Positions 10,561 through 20,540 of a stretch of 64,000 bases of DNA are shown here, piece after piece. A program made the position numbers and the translations under genes. Positions within the stretch are counted from its first letter, which is position 1; each line of letters opens with the position of its first letter. Source of the DNA: Oegoconia quadripuncta. Its lineage: Eukaryota > Arthropoda > Insecta > Lepidoptera > Autostichidae. The stretch lies in assembly GCA_949316235.1 (NCBI GenBank), contig OX438744.1, positions 33,786,778 to 33,850,777 of the forward strand, given 5' to 3'. The notes under the pieces are model-generated. The model saw nothing but the letters and a program-made list of their open reading frames with translations, did no database searches and was not told the DNA's origin.

Positions 10561-10585
10561 ACATTGTAGTCTATGGAACGGACTG
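10561..10585 (-). repeat. Right terminal inverted repeat of the Tc1-like element
   Basis: On the minus strand this reads CAGTCCGTTCCATAGAC and pairs imperfectly with 9188-9212. TA follows at 10586-10587. A related AGAACGGACAT lies 30 nt inward and could be a second transposase-binding site. Confidence 0.55.
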
Positions 10586-11137
10586 TATTAGTAGTCATTT
10601 CATTCGAGCATATCGTCTTTTATCATATACCCACCTTCTTCTTATTGTAAATAGCGTCACAACAAAATAGTATTGATTAAGTATTTCACTGCAGTCTACA
10701 GCCGAACAGCTGGCTCAACGGCTTGCAAAGCAACATATCGAATCACAGGTGAAGGTTCGAATCTCATGATATTCACAAAATATTGTTTTTGTTTGACACA
10801 TTCATTTAAATATGTTGACCATGCATATTGATGAAATAAAAACAGTAGATATCCATCCTCTCGACATTTTGTCAATCAAAGCCACGAAACTTGTATAATA
10901 AAGTGTTTGATATTGCTTCCGCGTGGTGGCGCTAGTGTGAGGTTATTTCTCCGCAATAATGACCGGCGTCATCTTGTGGTTTATTTTAATTTACAGAAAT
11001 ATTACAAATACGCATATTAAAATAAAAATTAACAAACGACATTTTGTAAATTTACCTTAAGAAGTCAATTGTGCGTTTGGAAAATAATTTTCAAGTTTAT
11101 CAGATGATGATAACGATAAGACGCCTATAACCTATTA
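10586..11137. other. No gene recognised
   Basis: Apart from the tRNA-like segment at 10703-10772 nothing is recognisable. Confidence 0.4.
10703..10772 (+). repeat. tRNA-like segment, probably a SINE head
   Basis: CTGGCTCAACGGC resembles an A box and AAGGTTCGAATCTCA a B box, about 40 nt apart. No clear acceptor-stem pairing or pol III terminator, and no other copy in the window. Confidence 0.4.
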
Positions 11138-11310
11138 GAGATACAAAAAAGAGAAATGTATTTTTTTTTATATTATAGCTCGGATTAGAACCAATAACCG
11201 AACAGAGATACAAAAAAGAGAAATGTATTTTTTTTATATTGAAGCTCGGATTAGAACCAATGACCGAACTGTTTTCTTTCTGAGCACAGAACCAATACAC
11301 CAATTATCAC
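11138..11310 (-). repeat. SINE family C-like head with a 67-bp tandem duplication
   Basis: Two units, starting at 11138 and 11205 with GAGATACAAAAAAGAGAAATG, each end with the same B-box-like GGTTCTAATCCGAGC on the minus strand. The A-box-like ATTGGTGTATTGGTT lies at the outer 11290-11310 end. So the 3' part of a tRNA-like head plus its flank was duplicated in tandem. The 67-codon minus frame over it repeats SVIGSNPS for this reason only. Confidence 0.65.
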
Positions 11311-11586
11311 ATAAGGAGTTGTGCGAAATTAACTAATACTATCGAATAGCAATTCTAACAGTAAGCGATTTTCTACCGGATTGCATTCATCTTAAAGATC
11401 AAATTTCATTGACACGTTTATTCGTGTAATGTTTGTTATACATTTCTAAATCTACACGTCGTAAGCGCCGCACTGGCAAACAGGTTGGCTGGTCAGTTAT
11501 ATGAGGGCAGTGTCTGTACATGAAAATTTTGAGATAATAATACTAAAACATAATAATGCAACTTGACGAAGTTTTACGGTCAATCC

Positions 11587-11697
11587 TTTAGATTGCAAGC
11601 TATTCGGCTATGGAACTCGCTACCAGATTCCGTTAGACGTGCTCAGTCACTGAACGTATTCAAGGCACAAGTGAAGGAGTTGTATCTAGCCATCTAG
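11587..11697 (+). pseudogene. Reverse transcriptase C-terminal remnant
   Basis: Thirty-six codons then TAG, with the pattern RLWNSLP, about eight residues, SLNVFK and VKELYL before the stop. The 165-residue fragment at 20853-21350 ends in the same pattern (RLWNSLP, VFRKRVKEHYL). This is the typical end of the ORF2 protein in a Jockey/CR1-like non-LTR retrotransposon; the clade is inferred. Everything upstream is missing. Confidence 0.78.
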
Positions 11698-12087
11698 CTC
11701 CTCTATCTATCCTCTTTTCGTTTCATACTTGCATTAATTACTGTGTGCTTAGTTACGTACTATTCTATTTATACTAAATTCAAATATTGGTATATATTAT
11801 ATGTATTATTTTATATATATATTATATATGTATTATTATGTATATATTATGTATGTGTGTTTGTATGTATTCAATTAACGTATGTATTTATATGGGTGAT
11901 TTATTTATTTTATTAAAATTAGTTTATCCTACCTACATGTCATGTGCATAATGCTTCCTAACCCAAAGGTTGCCTGGAAGAGATCGCTTTTAGTGTTAAG
12001 GCCGCCAAATTGTACTATCCCCTTTTTCTTATTTCTTTTTATGCTTCTTATTGTTGTACAATAAAGAATATTTTGTTTGTTTGTTTG
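11587..12087 (+). mobile_element. 5'-truncated LINE 3' end
   Basis: Holds a reverse transcriptase C-terminal remnant (11587-11697), a long AT-rich 3' region, the CTGGAAGAGATCGCTTTTAG block at 11970, then ACAATAAAGAATATT and a (GTTT)n tail. Same lineage as the tails at 136-259 and 44046-44133. Confidence 0.82.
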
Positions 12088-12295
12088 TTGTTTGCAAGCT
12101 GATATAGGTTCCAGCTCAGCATAATGCTGTGGCATGAACCATATAGTACTGAGTATATTAATTCTGTGCCACAGCGCTGATTTTCAGCTGGCACCTTTGT
12201 AGGAGGTTAGGCGCTCATAGAATAATTAAGAAAAAAAAACAAACAAATAAAATAATAAAATAATGACAAGTAATTCTCTTAAATTTCATTACAAT

Positions 12296-12443
12296 GACAA
12301 CCTGTTTGGTGTAGTGGTTAGAAACTCTGCTACTATACCAAATGGTCGCGGGTTCGAATCCCGCTAGGGGCATATGTTTGTATGATGAATACAGACGTGT
12401 TCCCGAGTTATGGATGTTTTTCATTTATACATGTATTTATTTA
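12296..12443 (+). mobile_element. tRNA-derived SINE, family C
   Basis: Head TTTGGTGTAGTGGTTAG (A box) and GCGGGTTCGAATCCCGC (B box inside a good T-arm hairpin), then the diagnostic GATGAATACAGACGTGTTCCCGAGTTATGG-type body (positions 12383-12417). Truncated after ATTTATTTAC. Other copies are near 28540, 28743, 29698, 31190, 32062, 44415 and 51271. Confidence 0.82.
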
Positions 12444-12847
12444 CAAAAAAAAACACACAGCGCCATTTAGGTAAATAACGCTGTGTGTTTGTAAAAAAAA
12501 AAGCCTAGTATTAAATTTGACAGTGCATCAACCATATTCCACTATTGGACATAAGCCTCTCTTAAGAGAGATTACCATGCCAAAGTCAAGGGAAGTCAAA
12601 TTTACAATCATGACATAAAAAATGTTCCAGGACACCTATGCCAAGCGTATCACTAGTTTTGTACTACACTTTTTTAGGATTATGGAAGCTACATATACCT
12701 TCCGAGGGTTTGATGGAAGAAATCTCTTACAGACTTAAACTCGCCTTTTGTGTATTGTAATTTCTGACCAATGTTTGTTCAATGTATGTGTGTATACCTA
12801 CTTATACGCAATAAAGTGTAATAAATAAAATAAAAATATACATAATG
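12444..12847. other. Retroelement scraps, no gene
   Basis: A stretch at 12540-12585 (CACTATTGGACATAAGCCTC) resembles the 3' end of RTE-type LINEs. At 12755-12836 TACGCAATAAAGTGTAATAAATAAAATA is another retroelement end. A short inverted repeat (CACACAGCG...CGCTGTGTG) sits at about 12456-12489. Confidence 0.4.
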
Positions 12848-13210
12848 TAACATCTGTATCCCAAATGGGATAGTCGGAGATATTTACCCCTAAACCCTAC
12901 AGTTTCTTGCTCGTTCTTCTCTGGGGATTCAGCTTAGTGAATGAGCAGTAAATTTAAATGTAATATTAATAGTGACGTTTTCAAATGATAATTTTATCCT
13001 ATGAAATAAAATATTTTGATTTGATTTATCCCAAACATTAGCGTTTAAAGATATAAAAATTTAATGCCTTGAAACAACAGCCACGGTTCACGTTCCGAAA
13101 TAACAGAAACGCACACGTGACAGATGTTTTTTGGTGGAAAGTCCCATGGTCGCCTCTTTTTACAATACCCACGGGAAGAAATAGGTTAGTTCTATTCATT
13201 TTACGTGCCG
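12848..13210 (+). repeat. Dispersed repeat R, copy 2, split by a LINE tail
   Basis: The left part is ATCTGTATCCCAAATGGGAT up to 12885, and the right part resumes at 13027 with ATCCCAAACATTAGCG and runs through AGATGTTTTTTGGTGGAAAG and the GTCGCCTC/ACCCACGGG block. The middle is a LINE 3' end. The minus-strand frame at 13038-13259 is produced by this repeat. Confidence 0.7.
12886..13026 (+). mobile_element. LINE family X, 3' end only
   Basis: TTTCTTGCTCGTTCTTCTCT, a GTGAATGAGC block, AATAGTGACGTTTTCAA and ATGAAATAAAATATTTTGAT. The same 3' end occurs behind reverse transcriptase remnants at 13476-14110 (-) and 55822-56412 (+). It interrupts repeat R, so it is the younger insertion. Confidence 0.82.
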
Positions 13211-13475
13211 AAACCACACAGTAGGTAATGATTACATTATAATTTAAATCAAAACACAATTAGCCAGTGCGTAGACTAAATAGTCTCCACAGCTGATGCA
13301 ACTTAAAAAGTGTTTTCCAAAAGGTAAATTTGTCAGAATCAGAATCAATTTATTGTAATTTTTCTATCGAATAAATAGTTGGATGACATGTTTTTTACAA
13401 ACAACAATTATCTCAATAGATTCAGTGATGTTTGGTATATATTTTTTTTATTATATTAATAAGGTTATTTAGCTA

Positions 13476-14110
13476 AATCAAATCAAAAAATATTTATTTC
13501 GTAGGATAAAAATTATCACTTGAAAACATCACATATTTTATCTTATTATTAAAGTTTTTGACATTATTGCTCATTCACAAATCTGATTCCCCAGAGAAGA
13601 ACGAGCAAGAAACTCTTTTAAATAAGTTTGTGTTACAATTATATTATATTGTATAATTAGACTGAATATTGCCGAGCGGTCTATGTCCATGCTTGCTTTC
13701 CAGATAGTCAGAAATTTTATAATAGCCTTTGGTAAATAATGTCTGTTTTATTTGGTTTTGAATTTATTTAAGGGTAAATTTTGAATGTCCACTGGAATCT
13801 TATTATAAAAGCGTACCTATTCATTGCCCCTTAAATGACTTGGTGACTTTGTGTAAACGGCTGACATGAACAGCAAGTTTATTTTTATATCTGGTATTAA
13901 CATAATGTATATCACTATTTTTCTTAAACGATTCTAGATTTTTTCTTACATACGTTAAGTTTTCGTAAACATATTGCGATCCTAATGTTAATACATCAAT
14001 TTCTTTAAATTCCTTCTTTACTTATTTAAATCTTTGCATACTGTAATATTCAGCAAACTTGGCCCCGTATCAATTCTACTTTCACCGGTACTATTTAATT
14101 CTATATTAAT
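13476..14110 (-). pseudogene. LINE family X fragment with decayed reverse transcriptase C-terminus
   Basis: On the minus strand, about 14020-13690 encodes a recognisable C-terminal reverse transcriptase segment: EIDVLTLGSQYVYENL, HYVNTRYKNKL, VSRLHKVTKSFKGQ, then after stops and a small insertion KGYYKISDYL. It is followed by the family X 3' UTR (TTTCTTGCTCGTTCTTCTCT) and an ATTTGATT tail. It aligns with 55822-56412. Several stops and indels make it non-functional. The clade is likely Jockey/CR1-like, inferred. Confidence 0.75.
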
Positions 14111-14600
14111 AAAAATGTGATGAATTTGATTAAATATGTTCCTAGTAAAATAATGTAGACTGTAACTATCAATTTTACCTATCAATCATGGCTAAAACCA
14201 AAGTCTTGTTACAATCATTATTACTACAAAAATAGAAAACATCAAACCAACCATATCATAAAGCACACGTGCAATGAATAAAGGAATTATAAGGTACAAA
14301 GTAACTATTAAATATGTATACATTAGCTTCGAAAATAGAGCTCTTGAAAGGTTTAAGCGTTTACCGCCTACGTACCAAAAGCAACCCTAAAGCCGTAACA
14401 AGTATAACCCGTTTGCTGATCACTCTTGCTGTAGAGAACTCAAAATAGATGGTAACCATACTACTTGTAACACGCCACGTAAGTGAAAACTGTGTGATGT
14501 GGGGGCATTGTGGAAGTTTTATATCCTGGTTTACAGTAAGGGTGGGAGCTGATGAAAGAGTCATATAAAAGTTTGTGTTTGGATACTTCTATGTAACAAA
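14111..14600. other. No gene recognised
   Basis: Only short chance frames. The minus-strand frames at 14361-14564 and 14461-14733 have no recognisable domain; the second is created partly by SINE A. Confidence 0.4.
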
Positions 14601-14796
14601 CCAATGAGTCTTTAAATTTAACCGTTCTCAAACGGTAAAGGAAAACATCGTGAGGAAACCTGCATGCCTGAGAAATAAAAATTCTTATTAAAATTGGTAC
14701 AGCGTGGTGGACTATGGCCCATACTTCCCACATAATACGAGGGAAATCATATATCCCTGGAGAGAGGTTTACCTACGGGCTGAGATGATGATGATG
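14601..14796 (+). mobile_element. tRNA-derived SINE, family A, 5'-truncated
   Basis: Lacks the tRNA head. It begins near CAATGAGTCTTTAAATTTAA, keeps ACCGTTCTCAAACGGTAAAG and the GCGTGGTGGACTATGGCCCA module, and ends GATGATGATGATG. 5' truncation is expected for LINE-driven retrotransposition. Confidence 0.8.
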
Positions 14797-15028
14797 AACG
14801 TATGCCTTTGAAATATTATCTAAAACTATTATTCCTTCCGTTCAGAGTAGTGATGGTGATTAATATTAAATCGGAGACCGGTTTCCGACAAAATGTGACC
14901 AATTTATCACTTCTCATAAGGCGACAAGGAATTATTATCAAGCTGATGGAGTACAGTGTTATGAACACTGCTACTGAGTCAGAAAAGATCTAGTTAAGGA
15001 GCCAGAAGTTGCTTAGCTTAGCTTAGCT

Positions 15029-15245
15029 AGGCTCATCATATCAGCCACAAGACGTCCAGTGCTGAATATGACCTTCCTCCATTGATTTTCAGAGCGATCG
15101 GTTGGAAGTGGCATGCATCCAGCCACATCCCGCGACCTTCATCAGGTCGTCCGTCCACCGTGTGAGTGGACGTCCAACACTGCGCTTGCCGGTGTGTGGT
15201 CTCCACACGAGAGAACCGGCCTTCTGTTCTTCGAGCGATCAAATC
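15029..15245 (-). pseudogene. RTE-type LINE, C-terminal end
   Basis: Minus-strand translation gives GRPLTRWTDDLMKVAGCGWM, then a run matching the EGHIQHWTSCG-stop ending typical of RTE-clade endonuclease/reverse transcriptase proteins (usual pattern RW.DDL.KVAG..W...A..R..W..L.EAYVQQW). One in-frame stop is present. The MITE at 15254 abuts it. Confidence 0.68.
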
Positions 15246-15253
15246 CTGTAGAT

Positions 15254-15611
15254 ATATTGGGTCTTTACCTATGAAATTGGAGATTTTTTCTTCGTTAATC
15301 ATATGTTTCAAGGTTTCACATGAAATATTTTTTTAATTTCTGAGCTAAATCACATAATAAAAAAAATTTGAACAGAGCTCTTTTGCGCTTCCCATAATCA
15401 TTTCTTAGATTCGCTGAAACTTTTATAAAGCGGTTACTTTTAAAAATTAACGCTGCCTATTCTTAACTTAATGTTATCCGATAATACACACAAAGTTTAG
15501 CTAAAGGATTTGCCGTTCCCAAAAAAAAAATCAAAAATGTTTGTATGGAGAAAACAGTCTTAATGAAATTCTTCATACAAAACGCCAATTTCATAGGTAA
15601 GGACCTAATAT
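15254..15611. mobile_element. MITE with ATATT(G/A)GGTC ends, copy 1
   Basis: Ends are ATATTGGGTCTTTACCTATG and, on the minus strand, ATATTAGGTCCTTACCTATG, giving TIRs of about 26 bp. The 358-bp body matches 52436-52796 in reverse. No coding capacity and no clear target duplication at either copy. Confidence 0.8.
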
Positions 15612-16358
15612 TAAATCTGGAATCGAATGCTGGAAATATTTAGCCATGGAGGCAGGAATTATAACAAATGATCTGAATGCCATGAGGGATGAACAAGCTA
15701 TGACCAAGTAAATGTTGAGGAACAAATTACGGAACTCGCCAGAATTAAAACCCACATAATTTTACAAAGGTCAAACTAAACGTGGGGTGACATTTTATAC
15801 TTAATGATCAAAGGATATTTAAAAGGATATTGCTTCAATGGCTCATTTGCAATTGTTTCTATTCCATAAAAGAATATTTTGACAAACGTCCGTCATAATG
15901 CTTCAATAAGTATTCATCTACTTTAACAATGTATATATATAATGTAATAATATAAGAATATGAATGACTAATGTGCCATATTAACATAAGCTAAACATGA
16001 CTTTCAATTGTTATTATTATGAAGAGACAACATTGCATAATTAATTATTGATTGACGTTTAATTTCATTTTTGACATTTTGTATTAATATTAAATAATGA
16101 TAATAATAGTAAGTAAGTAAATGTAAGCAATGTAATGTGTAATCATATTTAGGTACATTGTTATGACAAACTGAGATGCTTTTGAAATTCTATGTCAAAT
16201 TTTGCATGCCGAAATGGTTAAATGTGAGATCCTTTGTATGCATGTTCAACTTTAATGTACCACATATATCGCAAATAAACGATTTGATTTGAAAGAAATT
16301 GTTCAGTAACTCTAATAACAATATTAGCAAATAAATTTTCATTAAAACAAACGAGCAA
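15612..16358. other. Unassigned
   Basis: A plus-strand open stretch at about 15619-15711 reads GIECWKYLAMEAGI and on to a TAA. It looks protein-like but is too short to assign. The rest is AT-rich. Confidence 0.3.
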
Positions 16359-16584
16359 CTAATATTATAAATGCGAAAGTTTGGATGTTTGTGTATTTGT
16401 TTGTTGCTCAATCACGGTTAAACGGATGAACGGATTTGGCTGAAATTTGGTATACAGGTAAAACATACCCTAGATTAAAACATAGGATACTTTTTATCCC
16501 GATAAAGTGAGTAGTTCCCGCGGGATATACAAATTTCCGCGATAAAGTTCTGACACGCAGGCGATACCGCGGGCGGAAAGCTAG
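16359..16584 (+). mobile_element. Helitron-like non-autonomous element, copy 1
   Basis: Starts CTAATATTATAAATGCGAAAG, carries CCCGCGGGATATACAAATTT and ends GCGGGCGGAAAGCTAG followed by T. Two relatives are at 48582-48761 and 53341-53568. A 3' CTAG end preceded by a GC-rich short palindrome, with no TIR, fits a Helitron 3' end (CTRR). Class inferred from these ends. Confidence 0.65.
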
Positions 16585-17175
16585 TGTATCATAAATAAAT
16601 CTCGCGTAGGTATAAATATGAAACAGAGCAAAATCTATGCAAATTGTAACACGAACGTACAAAGGCGTGATGAAGCGTACATTTTACGAACCTATTAACT
16701 ACGCCACACGTTAAAAGAATAGCAATAAATATCGCAAATAAGAATATTTATCTAACCGACAACTAAAGAACGAATGAGATGTTTAACCGCTGAATGGAAT
16801 GGATACCGCGGAGATGCGTATTGATGGTTAATGTTTAGAAATATTTGGGAAGCGTTCTAATTACAATCTTCTTTTTTTTTTGAAATCGGTTTTTCAGTTG
16901 CTAGTTCACAGTCAATAAATTTTGTGGCATTCGATCGTCAGATAGCGCGATAGATGCGGTAGACCGAATATACGATTGTGAAAATGACTCTGCTGAATCT
17001 TGCGGTTCTTATAATCCTGTCTCAAAGTATTAAGTTTGAAACCTATTTAGCTTTTAACATGGTTAGCTTGTTTTGATAGGGGGGGATATCGGAATATTCC
17101 TTACCTAGATGACGCATACGCCTTACGTAGTCCCACAGGTGCTTCATTGATTCTCTTTCTTTGTTGCATGTTCCT
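16585..17175. other. No gene recognised
   Basis: No repeat family was identified here. A T9 run lies at 16871. Confidence 0.4.
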
Positions 17176-17450
17176 CCTCCTCCAGGCCTTCCCTCGTATA
17201 TTATCGAGGAATATGGGCCATAGTCCACCACGCTGGCCTAATGCGGGTTGGGGACTTCACATGCCTTAGAATTTTTATTTCTCCGGTATGCAGGTTTCCT
17301 GACGTTTTCCTTCACCGTTTAGGAGCAGTCGGATAAATGCACATAAGTACTTAAATTAAATTTAAAAACTCATGCCATGTAGCCTGCCTGGGAATCGAAC
17401 CCGGACCTCCCAAATTGGAAAACAGCGTCTTAACAGCTGAGCCATATATC
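17176..17450 (-). mobile_element. tRNA-derived SINE, family A
   Basis: Near full-length minus-strand copy: tail side ATGGGCCATAGTCCACCACG, then the head with GGGAATCGAACCC (B box) and a decayed A-box side at 17435-17450. The 62-codon minus frame at 17043-17231 starts in it and has no independent meaning. Confidence 0.83.
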
Positions 17451-17833
17451 TAAGACTTATGAAGTCTATTGGTTGGCAATAGAAGAAAGTGCACAAAAGA
17501 TCATTGTACGTGACTATTTAGTCATAGCCAGTTCCATGTGATATTGAGCCAAACACACGTAAAAGGTGGGCGTCTGGATTGTACGTGTCAATTTTGTGAT
17601 GAAATATTATAAACCTCTTCCTACAACCGCTACAGAATAATCATTCATTATGATTAAGGATTAGATATTTGAAAGTCAAATCCCACCCATTCCCCTCCCC
17701 ATCATTTCTCTGGCTGTGTGCCAGGTTTCGTTTCCCTGCTCTCATATTTCTACTGTGCCCTATCTTATTCATCTAGGGTTGCCAGATGTGGTCGCATTAA
17801 TTTTGAAGAGATAAAGCAGAGTACAAATTTTTA
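17451..17833. other. No gene recognised
   Basis: Contains a C-rich stretch near 17690 (CCCACCCATTCCCCTCCCC). No repeat family identified. Confidence 0.4.
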
Positions 17834-18193
17834 TACCGGATGAGTTTTTTTACCTTAAGGAAAAAAATAGGGCATATTAGGTAAGTGAAATACAAAATAT
17901 TGGCAAAGGTAGTTAATTTTTTTTTAAAACGCCCGCCATTGCCGTAGATTGAGATGCGATTGGCGGGATTCGTATATATGGATTCCTATCATGCGAAATT
18001 TATTTGGAACTCATATTTTCTTCGAGTTTTCTTTATTTATTTAATTCAATTATGTAAATGTGGAATAAACTACAAACGCGACCGATGATGGTTTTGAAAA
18101 AATTAAACTGCCTATGCCGATAACTTCTATTTCACTTAGGTACCTAATATTATGTCCTATTTTTTTCCTTACGGTAAAAAAACTCATCCGGTA
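17834..18193. mobile_element. TACCGG MITE, copy M1
   Basis: Ends TACCGGATGAGTTTTTTTAC and, inverted, the same sequence; TIRs are about 65 bp. TA on both sides is a probable TA target duplication. The 360-bp body has no coding capacity. Copies M2 (18789), M4 (30539) and M5 (56432) share the TIRs. Confidence 0.82.
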
Positions 18194-18195
18194 TA

Positions 18196-18369
18196 GGAAT
18201 TCTTGACACCTGATAAGCTTTCATATTGATAATCTTTATTGCTTTTTTTTTTATTATTTTTATTTATCGTTTAGCCTCTTAAAAGTCACGCCTAAAATCG
18301 AAAACTTTAACTACACTTCTGAAGATTCTCGCCAACTTTTCCTTCAACTAAACCAAATTTCTACGTCAA
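18196..18369 (+). repeat. Segment duplicated with a MITE (partner 30370-30536)
   Basis: Matches 30370-30536 in reverse orientation, through ATTGATAATCTTTATTG, GTTTAGCCT and ATCGAAAACTTTAACTACAC. In both places it directly abuts the TATACCGG end of a TACCGG MITE. An open frame (ENFNYTSEDSRQLF...) is partly kept in the partner with amino-acid changes, so coding is doubtful. Confidence 0.72.
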
Positions 18370-18788
18370 ATACTTTTGTAAAATAGATGGGTGTGACAGA
18401 TCGACATACAACGAGGCGATTCCACAATCCACAAGTCTTCCGTTTTGTTACAAATAGTGATCTCCGAACTGATCGCGTAACTTTGTTGGCTAGAAACAAA
18501 GTAAGCAGTAAGCGAATAGCTGGGTATATAGTTGTAACCTTGTATAGAGACCTTGACAATGGCCTACGGTTTGTTTATAAGTGTTTGATAACTATATACC
18601 TACAATGACCTCAAAGACAGGTAGACAGCAATTAGGTCATCGTATTATTGCGTAATAATGTACCTAACGTTATCGCGACAATGGAGTTGTTTGGTGACAA
18701 ATGATCGAGCAGGTCTCCTTAGGGTAGGTGAACTTATCGAGACCCATCACACCTGTGACTCACTCATATTTATTTCAACATAAACATA
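18370..18788. other. No gene recognised
   Basis: Overlapping frames on both strands at 18344-18608 encode nothing recognisable. Confidence 0.35.
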
Positions 18789-19155
18789 TACCGGATGAGG
18801 TTGTTTACCGTAAGGAAAAAAATTGGGCAGATTAGGTAAGTGAAACAGAAGGTATTGGCATAGTAGTTTTTTTTTTCAAAACCATCATCGAATAATGCGT
18901 TAATTGTGTCACTTGACGGTCGCGTTTGTAGCCTATTCTATATAATTTACATAATTGAATTAAATAAATAAAGAAAATTTGGAGAAAATATGAGTCCCAA
19001 ATAAATCTCGCATGATTGGAATCCTATATACGAATCCCGCCAGTCGCATATCAATGTAAGACAACGGCGGGCGTTTGAAAAAAAAAATTAACTACGCCAA
19101 TAACTTCTATTTCACGCACCTAATTTTTCCTTACGGGAAAAAAACTCATCGTGTA
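18789..19155. mobile_element. TACCGG MITE, copy M2
   Basis: Left end TACCGGATGAGGTTGTTTAC; the right end is decayed (CTCATCGTGTA in place of CTCATCCGGTA). The body shares TTTGACGGTCGCGTTTGTAG-type and AATCCCGCCAGTCGCATATC blocks with M4. It lies about 600 bp from M1. Confidence 0.78.
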
Positions 19156-20540
19156 GCACATTTTAATTATCAATTTAATCTACACTTTAATAATGTACAT
19201 AATGGATGTTTGTTTCCAGTGACAAATAATTTAAAAAAAAAAACAATACATCTATTGGGGCTGGTGGAATTTCTATGTCAGACAATAGGCATGTTCAAAC
19301 TTCGGAAAGTGAAAGACAATGGGAAAAAAGCGGCACAAGAAACCATAGAATATTTGTGATTTCTGTTCTCTTTTGTTTTTCATTTTTGGGAGCTGGTAGT
19401 CAGGAGCGTATTTGTCATTCAAATATAGCGAAGTCATCGCAACAACACCGACAATTCTGAAGTAATCACCCATAATCTGATTATATTTGGTTCTCCAAAT
19501 CTTGTGGCTTGGGAGCAGAAATAGAAGCAGTACACCCGAAGGCAGTACGTTCCCAACTTTGCTTAATTTGCATCGCTTTTTCGCCAGCTGCTGAGTTTAT
19601 CAAATGCATATCTTTAGGTAGCTCAATTCCATGGAGTTGATCTGTGCTCCACAGCAATGAATGAGTGCATTTTATGATTTATTGGGGAAATATCCGTGAG
19701 ACATTACAAAGCCGTTTGTATGGAGGCGGCCAGCGGGAGGCCAATGGTCATTCGGTTCACAGCGTCTTCGTTGATGTGGTGAAAGTTAAATAACTAAAAT
19801 AAGAAGCTTCCATAGCTATTTCTGTGAACTGCAGTGCAAGAGAACATCTCGTTGGGATCCTAATTAACTTACCAGAAAAGCTTTATGGCGATGGCACTGT
19901 TTAAACGTCATTTTTTGGAATTCTATTCAAGTCTTTAACCTAAACCGTTTCGCCGTACGAAAGGCGAGGATTTCTGGCGTCAAGCTGCTGCTGGCCGTAA
20001 TGACTTGTGATGCTCTCACAACTTACCACTAAATTGGTATAATTGTACCTACATCGCATGTTTTGCGCCCGTCGGCGTTTATTATGGCGGGACGACTGAT
20101 AGTAAACATAACGCAGACATGGCATTGTTCACAATAATAGCAAACTCACACGATACAGCGCACCTGTGGAAATGCGAAGAGCTGAGTCGGTGTGAACGCC
20201 TGGGTATCTATTTACAGACGCAAACGTAAACAGGAACATTTTGATATGAAGAATAACAAAAGAATCTGCTGTCGTTCTCGTCGCTCTTCAGTTTTGTCAG
20301 AGAAGTCGGTATTATTTATATACTGGGTAATATTATCACCAATAGCGACAGATGGGTCAAAGTGACCAAAATCGTTATCTCTTCTAGGTAACAAGTCACT
20401 TAGGTAAGCAAGGTGTATTATACGCTTACGTGGAAGCCCGCATTCTAATTTTGCTAAAATGAAAAGGTTTGCAAAAAAAACAACAACGTATGAGCTGTAC
20501 AATTACGGGTTTTTGCTATGTAAAGCTAGATGGCATTACT
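19156..20540. other. No gene recognised
   Basis: Several 60-96 codon frames on both strands (for example 19273-19473 minus and 20212-20502 minus) have no recognisable domain. No repeat boundary identified. Confidence 0.4.

Larger units (their letters stand above)
9188..10585 (-). mobile_element. Tc1-like DNA transposon
   Basis: About 1.4 kb that holds one two-exon transposase gene. The ends CAGACCGTTT (plus strand at 9188) and CAGTCCGTTC (minus strand from 10585) form imperfect TIRs, 15 of 24 positions matching by eye. TA follows the right end directly; on the left a TA lies two bases away, so the target duplication is damaged or the edge is off by 2 nt. Size, gene and CAG-starting ends fit the IS630/Tc1/mariner superfamily. 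Confidence 0.82.

Noticed and set aside
18196..18369. Protein-coding exon (ENFNYTSEDSRQLF frame)
   Set aside because: The duplicate at 30370-30536 has several amino-acid changes in the only matching frame and no splice context, so it is better treated as a duplicated repeat.
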